Source of the DNA: Thermococci archaeon
Lineage (GTDB): Archaea > Methanobacteriota_B > Thermococci > Methanofastidiosales > B48-G16
Length of the DNA stretch: 5,423 bases
NCBI GenBank assembly: GCA_030668905.1
Contig: DAOVEQ010000080.1
Coordinates: 1 to 5,423 of the forward strand
Direction of reading: 5' to 3'
In this document: positions 1-4,577 of the stretch, piece by piece
Layout: the number at the start of each line of letters is the position of its first letter
How positions within the stretch are numbered: position 1 is the first letter of the stretch
Position numbers and translations under genes: made by a program
Notes under the pieces: model-generated
What the model saw: the letters and a program-made list of their open reading frames with translations, nothing else
What the model was told of the DNA's origin: nothing
Database searches by the model: none

Positions 1-757
1 CATGATCTATGTGGTACTTTGGGAAATCTTTCTTTTCTATTATCTGATCTACCCCTTCCAGATTAAAATCTACATTCTCTTCTAGATAAATAAAACAAAC
101 TCTTCCCTGTGAAAAAGCTACAGTTTTGTAATCCTGAAGGTATTTTGTTATCTCCATAGCTTTGTTTATCTCAGACATACCGTGGTCCGCTGTAACTATC
201 GTGACGGCATCAAATTTATATTTTTCAAAGAGATTCTTTAGTTCTTTTTCCGCATCTTTAACCTCTTTGGAGTTAGGTCCGTATTTATGTCCTAACTTAT
301 CTAGGATAGGGATATTTACAAAGATGAAATCTTTTGTCTGGAGTTCTTTCTGTACTGTTTTAAAAACGTCTTCAGGATCGTCAACGACTTTGTATTCACA
401 GTGATCTTGAAAAAATTCACATATATTTTTTCTTGCTATTACTATGCTTTCTTTTCCATTTTTCTTTAAGATTTCAAAAATTGTTGGCGATTCTATATCT
501 CTGTACTTCTTTTTTCCATTTTCCCAGTATTCATTTCCCAGCACTCCGTGCTTATCCGGGTATACTCCTGTTACTAAAGAAGCGTGATTTGGGCGTGTTA
601 AAGTAGGAAAAACAGTCTCGCATTCTCCTCTTACCCCCAAGTTTAAATCTGTATATCCTCCATCCAGTACAATAAGGACTACTTTTTTATCTGTTTCTGT
701 GCTCATCAAGTTCATATTTAAGAAAATTATAAGTAAAAATACAATTATTTTTTTCAT
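1..757 (-). CDS. Exported type I phosphodiesterase / nucleotide pyrophosphatase family protein, partial (C-terminus beyond left edge)
   Basis: The 252 visible codons encode the N-terminal part of an alkaline-phosphatase-superfamily phosphodiesterase (NPP-like), which hydrolyses phosphodiester or pyrophosphate bonds using two metal ions. Motifs seen: VLIVLDGG with metal ligand D32; FPTLTRPNHASLVTG with likely nucleophile T54; the downstream Asn N75; DKLGHKYGP with D153 and H157; TADHGM with D191 and H192. Thus most of the bimetal site is intact; any C-terminal ligand His lies outside the window. The start (KK, then a hydrophobic stretch at residues 4-13, then a polar segment) looks like a signal peptide, so the protein should act outside the membrane. 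Its ATG overlaps the TGA of the upstream radical SAM gene (ATGA, 754-757), implying one transcript and coupled translation. The real substrate (nucleotide, lipid or sugar phosphate) cannot be read from the sequence. The family call is firm. Confidence 0.9.
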   Translation of the reverse strand, partial: MKKIIVFLLIIFLNMNLMSTETDKKVVLIVLDGGYTDLNLGVRGECETVFPTLTRPNHASLVTGVYPDKHGVLGNEYWENGKKKYRDIESPTIFEILKKNGKESIVIARKNICEFFQDHCEYKVVDDPEDVFKTVQKELQTKDFIFVNIPILDKLGHKYGPNSKEVKDAEKELKNLFEKYKFDAVTIVTADHGMSEINKAMEITKYLQDYKTVAFSQGRVCFIYLEENVDFNLEGVDQIIEKKDFPKYHIDH

Positions 758-1704
758 ATGGCATCTACATACTGTTTTACCTTCTTTCTTATATCATTTC
801 CATATATCTCCACATCTCTTTCAAGTTTTTCTGAATCTATCTTAAAACGGGCATCGAAAACTCTGTTCTGTATTTTAGCGGCATACTCTATCTCTTCCTT
901 AAAATTTGCATAGTTTCTTAAAAGAGACTTCATTGAGAATTTTGTAACTCCATCGCTTCCGGATAATAGAAGAAGTCCTATCATCGAAACCTTATCTATC
1001 CATATACCTGTTATTATCTCTAACTTCGGAAACTCGATCCTCGTTTTAGCCACTATCTCGGAGTAATAAAGGGAAGAAGGTGACGGAAACTTTTCATAGA
1101 TCGTATTTTTCTGAGGATTCAATGCATAGAATGTGACTCTATCTATCTTGTATTCTTTTATTATCGAAAAAAGATTCTCAAGTTTTTCTTTTTTCTCTCC
1201 CAATCCCAGTATTATCGTGACAGCTGTTTTGAATCCAAGATCCTTTGCATCTTCAAGCATTTGAAGAACTTTGGAAAAAGGTTTGCTCGGGCAAACAGTC
1301 TTATGAAGATCAAAATCAAATGTCTCCAGGGAGCCTGTAATACCTTCTACCTCATCTCCAAATAACTCCATATCCTTTTTATTCATTATCCCTGTATTCA
1401 GCCACACTTTTTGATATGTTTGCGATATTCTCTCTGCTATTTCTTTTAGTTTTTGCAAAGAATAAACGCCGTATCCTCCAGAAAGGAACTCTATATTCCA
1501 GTTCAAGTTTTTGCAGATCAGAACCTCTGCAAGTATAGACTCTATTGTCCTTTTAGCTTTTTTAGATGTGTTCAGTGTGGACATATAGCAAAATTTGCAA
1601 TCTCTTTTTTCACAGTACCATGAAAGGAAAACAGCTCTCTCAACACTGATCTTTTTATGGTATTTTCTTGTGATTCTGTCAGCCTTTTCGATAAGATCGA
1701 GCAT
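754..1704 (-). CDS. Radical SAM protein, BioB/HydE/HmdB-like, with CX4CX2C cluster motif
   Basis: This is a 316-residue radical SAM enzyme that should bind a [4Fe-4S] cluster and cleave S-adenosylmethionine. Cysteines 31, 36 and 39 (WYCEKRDCKFCYMS) form CX4CX2C rather than the usual CX3CX2C; the Tyr after the third Cys is the common aromatic. A glycine pair (SGGYG, 75-79) fits the SAM-binding strand. The segment around 126-143 (LETFDFDLHKTVCPSKPF) and IILGLGE (164-170) strongly resemble the biotin synthase/HydE/HmdB branch, as does LLLLSGSDGVTKF near 244-256. The frame stays open for 77 more codons upstream, but those cross the antitoxin gene; the ATG at 1704 lies 20 bases after a BRE/TATA element, so a leaderless start there is preferred. 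It is the first gene of an operon with the phosphodiesterase. HmdB is described as CX5CX2C, so this is not a clear HmdB. The reaction is unknown. Confidence 0.88.
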   Translation of the reverse strand: MLDLIEKADRITRKYHKKISVERAVFLSWYCEKRDCKFCYMSTLNTSKKAKRTIESILAEVLICKNLNWNIEFLSGGYGVYSLQKLKEIAERISQTYQKVWLNTGIMNKKDMELFGDEVEGITGSLETFDFDLHKTVCPSKPFSKVLQMLEDAKDLGFKTAVTIILGLGEKKEKLENLFSIIKEYKIDRVTFYALNPQKNTIYEKFPSPSSLYYSEIVAKTRIEFPKLEIITGIWIDKVSMIGLLLLSGSDGVTKFSMKSLLRNYANFKEEIEYAAKIQNRVFDARFKIDSEKLERDVEIYGNDIRKKVKQYVDAI

Positions 1705-1724
1705 GCTTCTCTTTGTCGGGAGGT

Positions 1725-1738
1725 TATAAAAGTTTATT
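1725..1738 (-). promoter_or_regulatory. BRE/TATA promoter of the radical SAM operon
   Basis: Read on the minus strand this is AATAAACTTTTATA, an archaeal BRE plus TATA box. It ends 20 bases before the ATG at 1704, so transcription should begin at or next to the start codon. The same 14 bases occur upstream of the small membrane gene at 3131. No Shine-Dalgarno is present before 1704, which fits a leaderless mRNA. A second TATA-like stretch on this strand (1752-1758) overlaps the antitoxin promoter and is a weaker alternative. Confidence 0.65.
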
Positions 1739-1743
1739 GAAAA

Positions 1744-1758
1744 CCGAAAACTATATAA
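1744..1758 (+). promoter_or_regulatory. BRE/TATA promoter of the vapBC-type operon
   Basis: The sequence CCGAAAACTATATAA combines a purine/A-rich BRE with a TATA box. It ends about 22 bases before the ATG at 1781, placing the transcription start at or beside the start codon, so the antitoxin mRNA is probably leaderless. No Shine-Dalgarno precedes the ATG. The element directly abuts the 17-bp palindrome at 1758-1774. Confidence 0.65.
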
Positions 1759-1774
1759 GTAAGAAATTCTTACT
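1758..1774. promoter_or_regulatory. 17-bp palindrome, probable antitoxin operator
   Basis: AGTAAGAA-A-TTCTTACT is a perfect inverted repeat with 8-base arms around one central base. It sits between the TATA box and the antitoxin start codon. A dimeric AbrB-fold antitoxin, alone or with its toxin, bound here would block RNA polymerase, the usual autoregulation of such operons. It also lies upstream of the divergent radical SAM promoter and could affect it. Binding is inferred, not shown. Confidence 0.6.
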
Positions 1775-1780
1775 ATTAAT

Positions 1781-2029
1781 ATGGTGATTGTTAAGATAAG
1801 CACAAAGGGCCAGATAGTTCTCCCCAAAAAAATAAGAGAGGATCTGGATATAAAAGATGATACATACTTGGTGATAGAAAGAATAGGGGACAATATTTTG
1901 ATAAAAAAAGCAGAATCAAGATTTGATGAAATCACAAAGATGTTTTCAGAAGCAGCAAAAAAGAAAGGAATAACAAAAGAGGAACTCTTACAATATCTTA
2001 AGGAGAATAAGAATGAGGATCTTCATTGA
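1781..2029 (+). CDS. vapB: AbrB/SpoVT-fold antitoxin (VapB-type)
   Basis: This 82-residue protein is the antitoxin and DNA-binding partner of the PIN nuclease encoded next. Residues 3-43 contain the swapped-hairpin AbrB signature (ISTKGQIVLPKKIREDLDI, then an alternating strand ending LIKK), which dimerises and binds palindromic DNA. Residues 44-82 are a charged helical tail (SRFDEITKMF...KKKGITKEELLQYL) of the kind that wraps and inhibits the toxin. The ATG at 1781 is the start because the swapped hairpin begins at once and a BRE/TATA element is placed for leaderless transcription. The last 17 bases overlap the toxin gene in another frame, so the two are co-translated. The 17-bp palindrome just upstream is the likely autoregulatory site. 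Length is typical of the family. Confidence 0.92.
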   Translation: MVIVKISTKGQIVLPKKIREDLDIKDDTYLVIERIGDNILIKKAESRFDEITKMFSEAAKKKGITKEELLQYLKENKNEDLH

Positions 2030-2423
2030 TGCAAACGTCCTTATCTCTGGGATTGTTTTTGAGGGAAATGAAAGAGAATTCTTAAAAAAAAGTATCTCCA
2101 AAGAGATTCAACTCGTTTCTTCAGAAGATGCGATTAGCGAGGTATCAAAAATAATTGAAATGAAATTTCCAGAATTTCTTGGCGTTTACCGTGAACTTCT
2201 GGTAATACTGAACATAGAGATAATACCAAGAAAAAAATACAAAGACAAAATAAAAAGCTATACCGTGATCAGGGATAAAAATGACAGGCATATTCTGGCT
2301 TCTGCTACTGAAGGCAAATGCGAGTATATAGTAACAGGGGATAAAGATTTATTAGTGTTAATTGAATATGAGAATATCAAGATAGTAAATGCAAGAGATA
2401 TTATGGAAAATTTAACGAGGTAA
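2013..2423 (+). CDS. vapC: PIN-domain toxin (VapC-type ribonuclease)
   Basis: A 136-residue PIN-domain protein, expected to be a Mg2+-dependent endoribonuclease acting on RNA in the cytoplasm and held inactive by the upstream antitoxin. The acidic site is complete: D6 in FIDANVLISG, E43 in SEDAISEV, D91 (with D88) in RDKNDRHILA, and D110/D112 in TGDKDLL. The FIDANVLISG and TGDKDLL forms resemble the 'putative toxin component, PIN family' group (COG1569-like) more than classical short VapC. The ATG at 2013 lies inside the end of the antitoxin gene and follows a GGAG Shine-Dalgarno at 2002-2005 with 7 bases of spacing, so translation depends on the shared mRNA. No truncation or missing catalytic residue is seen. 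The RNA target cannot be deduced. The gene converges on the nitroreductase gene. Confidence 0.92.
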   Translation: MRIFIDANVLISGIVFEGNEREFLKKSISKEIQLVSSEDAISEVSKIIEMKFPEFLGVYRELLVILNIEIIPRKKYKDKIKSYTVIRDKNDRHILASATEGKCEYIVTGDKDLLVLIEYENIKIVNARDIMENLTR

Positions 2424-2437
2424 AAAAGAAACAAAAT
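2422..2437 (-). terminator. T-rich tract, probable terminator of the nitroreductase gene
   Basis: On the minus strand this reads ATTTTGTTTCTTTTTT, beginning about 47 bases past the nitroreductase stop. Archaeal polymerase commonly terminates in such U-rich runs without a hairpin. The tract overlaps the stop codon of the convergent toxin gene, so the space is used economically. Inferred from composition only. Confidence 0.45.
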
Positions 2438-2484
2438 CAACAGATTTGAAAGGACTGTTCGGTACAGCATGAGGAAACGTTCCG

Positions 2485-2985
2485 TTATAACTTTTCGTAG
2501 GAAACAATCTCTGCAAGTTCTCTTCTATCGGATGTGGAAGTTTCATCGGGATACCCCATTGAAATGCAACACACAATTCGCATCCTTTCAGGAACATTCA
2601 ATAATCGTTTCATGTCCTCCTCAAATGGTGTGTTTATAACCCCCATCCAGCAGGTTCCCAGTCCCTGAGCATGGGCTGCCAAAAGGAGATTCTGGGTAGC
2701 TATAGACGGGTCATACAAATAGTATTTTGGATGTTTCTTCGGATCACCCAACACAACGATAACTACAGGACTTTCCCTCATGAACCTCCCATAGGGATGC
2801 ATATCCGAGAGTTTCTTTCTAGTTCTTTCATCTCTTACTACTATAAAATGCCACGGTTGTCTGTTACTGGCAGATGGTGCCCATTGTGCAGCCTCAAGAC
2901 ATTTTGTGATCTTTTCATCCTCCACAGGATCTCTCTTATATTTCCTGATACTTCTTCTATTTTTTATGGCATCAAAGACATCCGT
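2485..2985 (-). CDS. FMN-dependent nitroreductase family protein, apparent ACG start
   Basis: A 166-residue nitroreductase-family flavoprotein, expected to bind FMN as a dimer and transfer hydride from NAD(P)H to a nitro, quinone or other acceptor; the substrate is unknown. FMN-phosphate contacts are seen in NRRSIRKY (9-16) and SASNRQPWHF (38-47), with a Gly-rich GLGTCWMG (108-115) near the C-terminal part. The only standard in-frame start (GTG at 2925) would remove the RRSIRKY motif. The reading frame continues upstream to a TAA with no ATG, GTG or TTG. At 2985 an ACG codon begins the expected DVFDAIKNRRSIR sequence where homologues have Met, and GGAAGTGAT lies 3 bases upstream. The start is therefore either a rare ACG, a start-codon mutation (a recent functional loss), or a sequencing error of ATG. 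The rest of the frame is intact. It is a single gene between convergent and divergent neighbours. Confidence 0.85.
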   Translation of the reverse strand, partial: TDVFDAIKNRRSIRKYKRDPVEDEKITKCLEAAQWAPSASNRQPWHFIVVRDERTRKKLSDMHPYGRFMRESPVVIVVLGDPKKHPKYYLYDPSIATQNLLLAAHAQGLGTCWMGVINTPFEEDMKRLLNVPERMRIVCCISMGYPDETSTSDRRELAEIVSYEKL

Positions 2986-2988
2986 TTT

Positions 2989-2997
2989 ATCACTTCC
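2989..2997 (-). promoter_or_regulatory. Shine-Dalgarno supporting the ACG start
   Basis: GGAAGTGAT on the minus strand matches eight of nine bases of the ideal archaeal site GGAGGTGAT. Its end is 3 bases from the ACG at 2985 (7 bases from the GGAAG core), a normal spacing. No such site is seen before the GTG at 2925, so this element decides the start in favour of 2985. Confidence 0.65.
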
Positions 2998-3017
2998 ATA
3001 AAAACATGGGGATTGAT

Positions 3018-3033
3018 CTTAATATAGTTTTTC
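3018..3033 (-). promoter_or_regulatory. BRE/TATA promoter of the nitroreductase gene
   Basis: On the minus strand GAAAAACTATATTAAG combines an A-rich BRE and a TATA box. Transcription starting about 25 bases from the TATA centre would begin near 2998, just ahead of the Shine-Dalgarno at 2997-2989. This gives a short leader of about 13 bases to the ACG and independently supports that start. Confidence 0.55.
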
Positions 3034-3095
3034 TATGGTTTTTGTATCTCCAAAACCGCCAACTTAAAAAAGATCAGTTTATTAAGAAGGAATAG

Positions 3096-3109
3096 AATAA
3101 ACTTTTATA
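3096..3109 (+). promoter_or_regulatory. BRE/TATA promoter of the small membrane protein gene
   Basis: AATAAACTTTTATA, identical over 14 bases to the radical SAM operon promoter, ends 21 bases before the ATG at 3131. The predicted transcription start therefore falls on or next to the start codon, and no Shine-Dalgarno is present. Confidence 0.65.
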
Positions 3110-3130
3110 CTCTGTTATCGGGGTAACACC

Positions 3131-3334
3131 ATGGAAAAAGAAATAATAGCGGCAATTTTGTTTGTATGTGTTGGAGTGTACATGAGCATGACAGGAACAA
3201 AAGCTCTATTTGGTTATTTAATTGCTATAATAGGATTTTTTATATTTATAGAAGGGCTTAGCAAACGCGAAAGAAGAAAAGCGGATACTTATGATGAAGA
3301 GAAAATTATAAAAGAATATCAAAAGATAGATTAA
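3131..3334 (+). CDS. Small two-helix membrane protein, function unknown
   Basis: This 67-residue protein is not recognised as a named family. It has two hydrophobic helices at about residues 5-20 (IIAAILFVCVGVYMSM) and 26-42 (LFGYLIAIIGFFIFIEG), joined by a short TGTKA turn. A strongly charged tail of about 24 residues follows (SKRERRKADTYDEEKIIKEY). The KRERR after helix 2 predicts a cytoplasmic tail by the positive-inside rule, with the N-terminus also inside and a hairpin topology. The ATG at 3131 is favoured because an archaeal BRE/TATA element ends 21 bases upstream, implying a leaderless mRNA. The gene lies 92 bases before another membrane-anchored protein gene on the same strand, which seems to have its own promoter. 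It is probably a real gene, since promoter and amino-acid pattern agree, but its function is unknown. Confidence 0.75.
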   Translation: MEKEIIAAILFVCVGVYMSMTGTKALFGYLIAIIGFFIFIEGLSKRERRKADTYDEEKIIKEYQKID

Positions 3335-3392
3335 AAAAAGGTATAGAAAAAAATATTCATCTCTCTCTATGTATGCCTCCGAAAAGATATAT

Positions 3393-3405
3393 CAAATTAT
3401 TATAT
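3393..3405 (+). promoter_or_regulatory. Possible BRE/TATA promoter of the octad-repeat protein gene
   Basis: CAAATTATTATAT resembles the BRE/TATA elements of the neighbouring genes and ends about 21 bases before the GTG at 3427, which would give a leaderless mRNA from that GTG. A competing element, GAAAAGATATAT at 3381-3392, would start transcription near 3414 with a leader of about a dozen bases. Confidence 0.4.
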
Positions 3406-3426
3406 GATCTGTAACATTTAAATTCA

Positions 3427-3837
3427 GTGAAAGATAGAATGATTATGAAAACAATAACTGAATCGAAAAATTTTCTATACCTCTTGACCGTATGCGTAGT
3501 TGTCTCTTTGATCCTGAATGTATCCTTGATCTATACGCTCTACTCTACCAAGGGAGAAGTTTCTTCGGGAGTAGAGGAACTTTCTGACGAATTGGAATAT
3601 CTCAAAGATGAGAAGATATCTTTCACTGTTCCCATAGATACGACTGTTACAATGCCAATTAAGGAAACTGTGGTCGTGGATATACCCTATTACGGAAAAC
3701 TTGCAGTGCCTTTTGAAGCGAATCTGAACGTTCCTATAAAAACGGAAGTAAAGATAGATAAAACGCTGGAGGAGATCGGATTGGGCGATCTCATAGATAG
3801 AGTCATCGAATTGATCCAGAAATACGGTAAATTATGA
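3427..3837 (+). CDS. Membrane-anchored protein with proline-marked octad repeats, function unknown
   Basis: This 136-residue protein is not assigned to a named family. Order: a short basic N-terminus; one membrane helix at about 17-38 (LYLLTVCVVVSLILNVSLIYTL); a polar, possibly coiled-coil linker at 42-63 (GEVSSGVEELSDELEYLKDE); a beta-rich region at 68-109 made of five repeats marked by prolines 69, 77, 87, 95 and 103; and an amphipathic C-terminal helix (LGDLIDRVIELIQKYGKL). It is probably membrane-anchored with the repeat domain in the extracytoplasmic space, but the orientation is inferred. The start is uncertain: GTG 3427 fits a leaderless promoter, whereas ATG 3439 or 3445 would remove only 4-6 residues and leave the helix intact. 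No Shine-Dalgarno helps the choice. It sits downstream of another small membrane protein and upstream of the AbiE-like operon, without overlap. Confidence 0.78.
   Translation: MKDRMIMKTITESKNFLYLLTVCVVVSLILNVSLIYTLYSTKGEVSSGVEELSDELEYLKDEKISFTVPIDTTVTMPIKETVVVDIPYYGKLAVPFEANLNVPIKTEVKIDKTLEEIGLGDLIDRVIELIQKYGKL
3628..3753 (+). repeat. Five protein-level repeats of about 8 residues
   Basis: Residues 68-109 of the membrane-anchored protein divide into units VPIDTTVT, MPIKETVVVD, IPYYGKLA, VPFEANLN and VPIKTEVK. The pattern is (V/M/I)-P-(I/F/Y)-x3-(V/L)-x with proline spacing 8, 10, 8, 8. Alternating hydrophobic and polar residues suggest short beta strands stacked in a sheet or solenoid. The DNA itself is not obviously repeated, so the repeat is old or constrained at the protein level. 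Confidence 0.6.
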
Positions 3838-3920
3838 TGTCTAGAAAAGATAGAAAAATGTTAGGTAATAGATAATGTAACGTGGATCATAGGAAAATAG
3901 TTGTTGAGTACGACAATGAA

Positions 3921-3937
3921 CAAAAGCTTTATATATC
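3921..3937 (+). promoter_or_regulatory. BRE/TATA promoter of the AbiE-like operon
   Basis: CAAAAGCTTTATATATC contains an A-rich BRE and a strong TATA box centred near 3933. The predicted transcription start is near 3958, inside the palindrome at 3948-3964, so a bound repressor would cover the initiation site. Confidence 0.65.
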
Positions 3938-3947
3938 CTTTACTGAA

Positions 3948-3974
3948 TAGTGATAGTATCACTAAATAGTGATA
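3948..3974. promoter_or_regulatory. 17-bp palindrome plus a third half-site, probable operator of the AbiE-like operon
   Basis: TAGTGATA-G-TATCACTA (3948-3964) is a perfect inverted repeat with 8-base arms and a single central base. A third copy of the half-site TAGTGATA follows at 3967-3974 in direct orientation; it lies within an 11-base direct repeat (AATAGTGATAG at 3946-3956 and 3965-3975). The cluster overlaps the predicted transcription start. AbiEi antitoxins are known to repress their own operons by binding inverted repeats in the promoter, so the winged-helix protein encoded next is the expected ligand. This is inference. Confidence 0.65.
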
Positions 3975-3983
3975 GGTGTTGGA

Positions 3984-4577
3984 ATGAAACTCACATCCCC
4001 AAAAACATACACAATAATAAGGAAGATACTTGAGAAAAAACAATTCACTCAGACAGAACTATCAAATGAATTAGACATATCCTGGGGTCAGATAAATAAA
4101 ACAACAAACTGGTTTCTGAAAAAAAAGTATATAATAAAGAAAAAAAAATATGAATTATGGGATCCTCTGGGCATATTAAACTCGATTATCATGTTCAGAA
4201 GATTGGAGCCTTTGTATTCTTTAACTGTTCGTATAGATGAGGAAAATGTTCTGAAAACCCTAAATGAAGAAACAGATGTAATCCTCGCTAGAGTAACAGC
4301 ACTGAATTACTACTCCCAATATTTCAGAGAAAATATTATTGATTTCTATGCAAGAGACGCTAGAGAAGTAAAAGATCTTCTCTCAAAAGTCCCGGGAGAT
4401 GGTGTTGTAGTAAATGTATACAAAGAAGATCTGAATGTAAGAGATGATATAAAAATTATTGAGAATTTTAAAGTTACTTCTGAAATTAGAACAGTCATCG
4501 ATCTTTTTTGTTCAGAAAGAGCTTACACTGCGCATGATTTGATAAAAGAAATCTGGGGGATTGAAATTGAAGTATGA
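3984..4577 (+). CDS. Winged-helix regulator, AbiEi-like antitoxin of a type IV toxin-antitoxin pair
   Basis: A 197-residue protein with an N-terminal winged helix-turn-helix at about 8-58: helix TYTIIRKILEKK, then FTQTELSNELDISWGQINKTTNWFLKKKYI as the HTH, and KKKKYELWD as the wing. The remaining ~135 residues form a mixed alpha/beta domain ending in EIRTVIDLFCSERAYTAHDLIKEIWG. This ending resembles the C-terminal part of AbiEi-type antitoxins, in which a helical segment precedes the stop. It should repress its own promoter at the adjacent palindrome and neutralise the nucleotidyltransferase encoded next. The start is ATG 3984, preceded by AGGTG (3974-3978) with 5 bases of spacing; a GTG at 3969 in the same frame would add five residues but lies within the third operator half-site and has no ribosome site. 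The overall call rests on domain order and partner, not on a full family match. Confidence 0.72.
   Translation: MKLTSPKTYTIIRKILEKKQFTQTELSNELDISWGQINKTTNWFLKKKYIIKKKKYELWDPLGILNSIIMFRRLEPLYSLTVRIDEENVLKTLNEETDVILARVTALNYYSQYFRENIIDFYARDAREVKDLLSKVPGDGVVVNVYKEDLNVRDDIKIIENFKVTSEIRTVIDLFCSERAYTAHDLIKEIWGIEIEV

Noticed and set aside
162..404. Plus-strand open frame of 80 codons inside the phosphodiesterase gene
   Set aside because: It is antisense to a gene with a full set of catalytic motifs, and its Ser/Phe-rich peptide has the look of a shadow frame.
1705..1935. In-frame upstream extension of the radical SAM gene by 77 codons to an ATG at 1935
   Set aside because: It runs antisense through the antitoxin gene and across the divergent promoters, and its hydrophobic, low-complexity peptide has no radical SAM features. 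The ATG at 1704 has a well-placed promoter.
2455..2483. Small hairpins (CTGT...ACAG and GGAA...TTCC) in the convergent spacer as terminators
   Set aside because: The stems have only 4 base pairs and no following T-run; they are within chance expectation.
2258..2597. Two overlapping minus-strand open frames across the toxin end and the nitroreductase end
   Set aside because: Both lie in the wrong frame of confident genes and show no motif or ribosome site.
2863..2925. GTG at 2925 as the nitroreductase start
   Set aside because: It would delete the RRSIRKY flavin-binding motif, has no Shine-Dalgarno, and ignores 20 codons of clearly homologous sequence upstream.
2671..3027. Plus-strand open frame of 118 codons opposite the nitroreductase
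   Set aside because: Antisense to a confident gene; the peptide shows no domain pattern, and there is no promoter or ribosome site.
3370..3408. Twelve-codon open frame (ATG at 3370) as a leader peptide for the octad-repeat gene
   Set aside because: No ribosome site or promoter is in place, it overlaps the probable TATA elements, and no attenuator-like structure follows.
3861..4043. Minus-strand open frame of 60 codons across the AbiE-like promoter
   Set aside because: It would cover the strong plus-strand promoter, the palindromic operator and the regulator's start, and has no promoter of its own.
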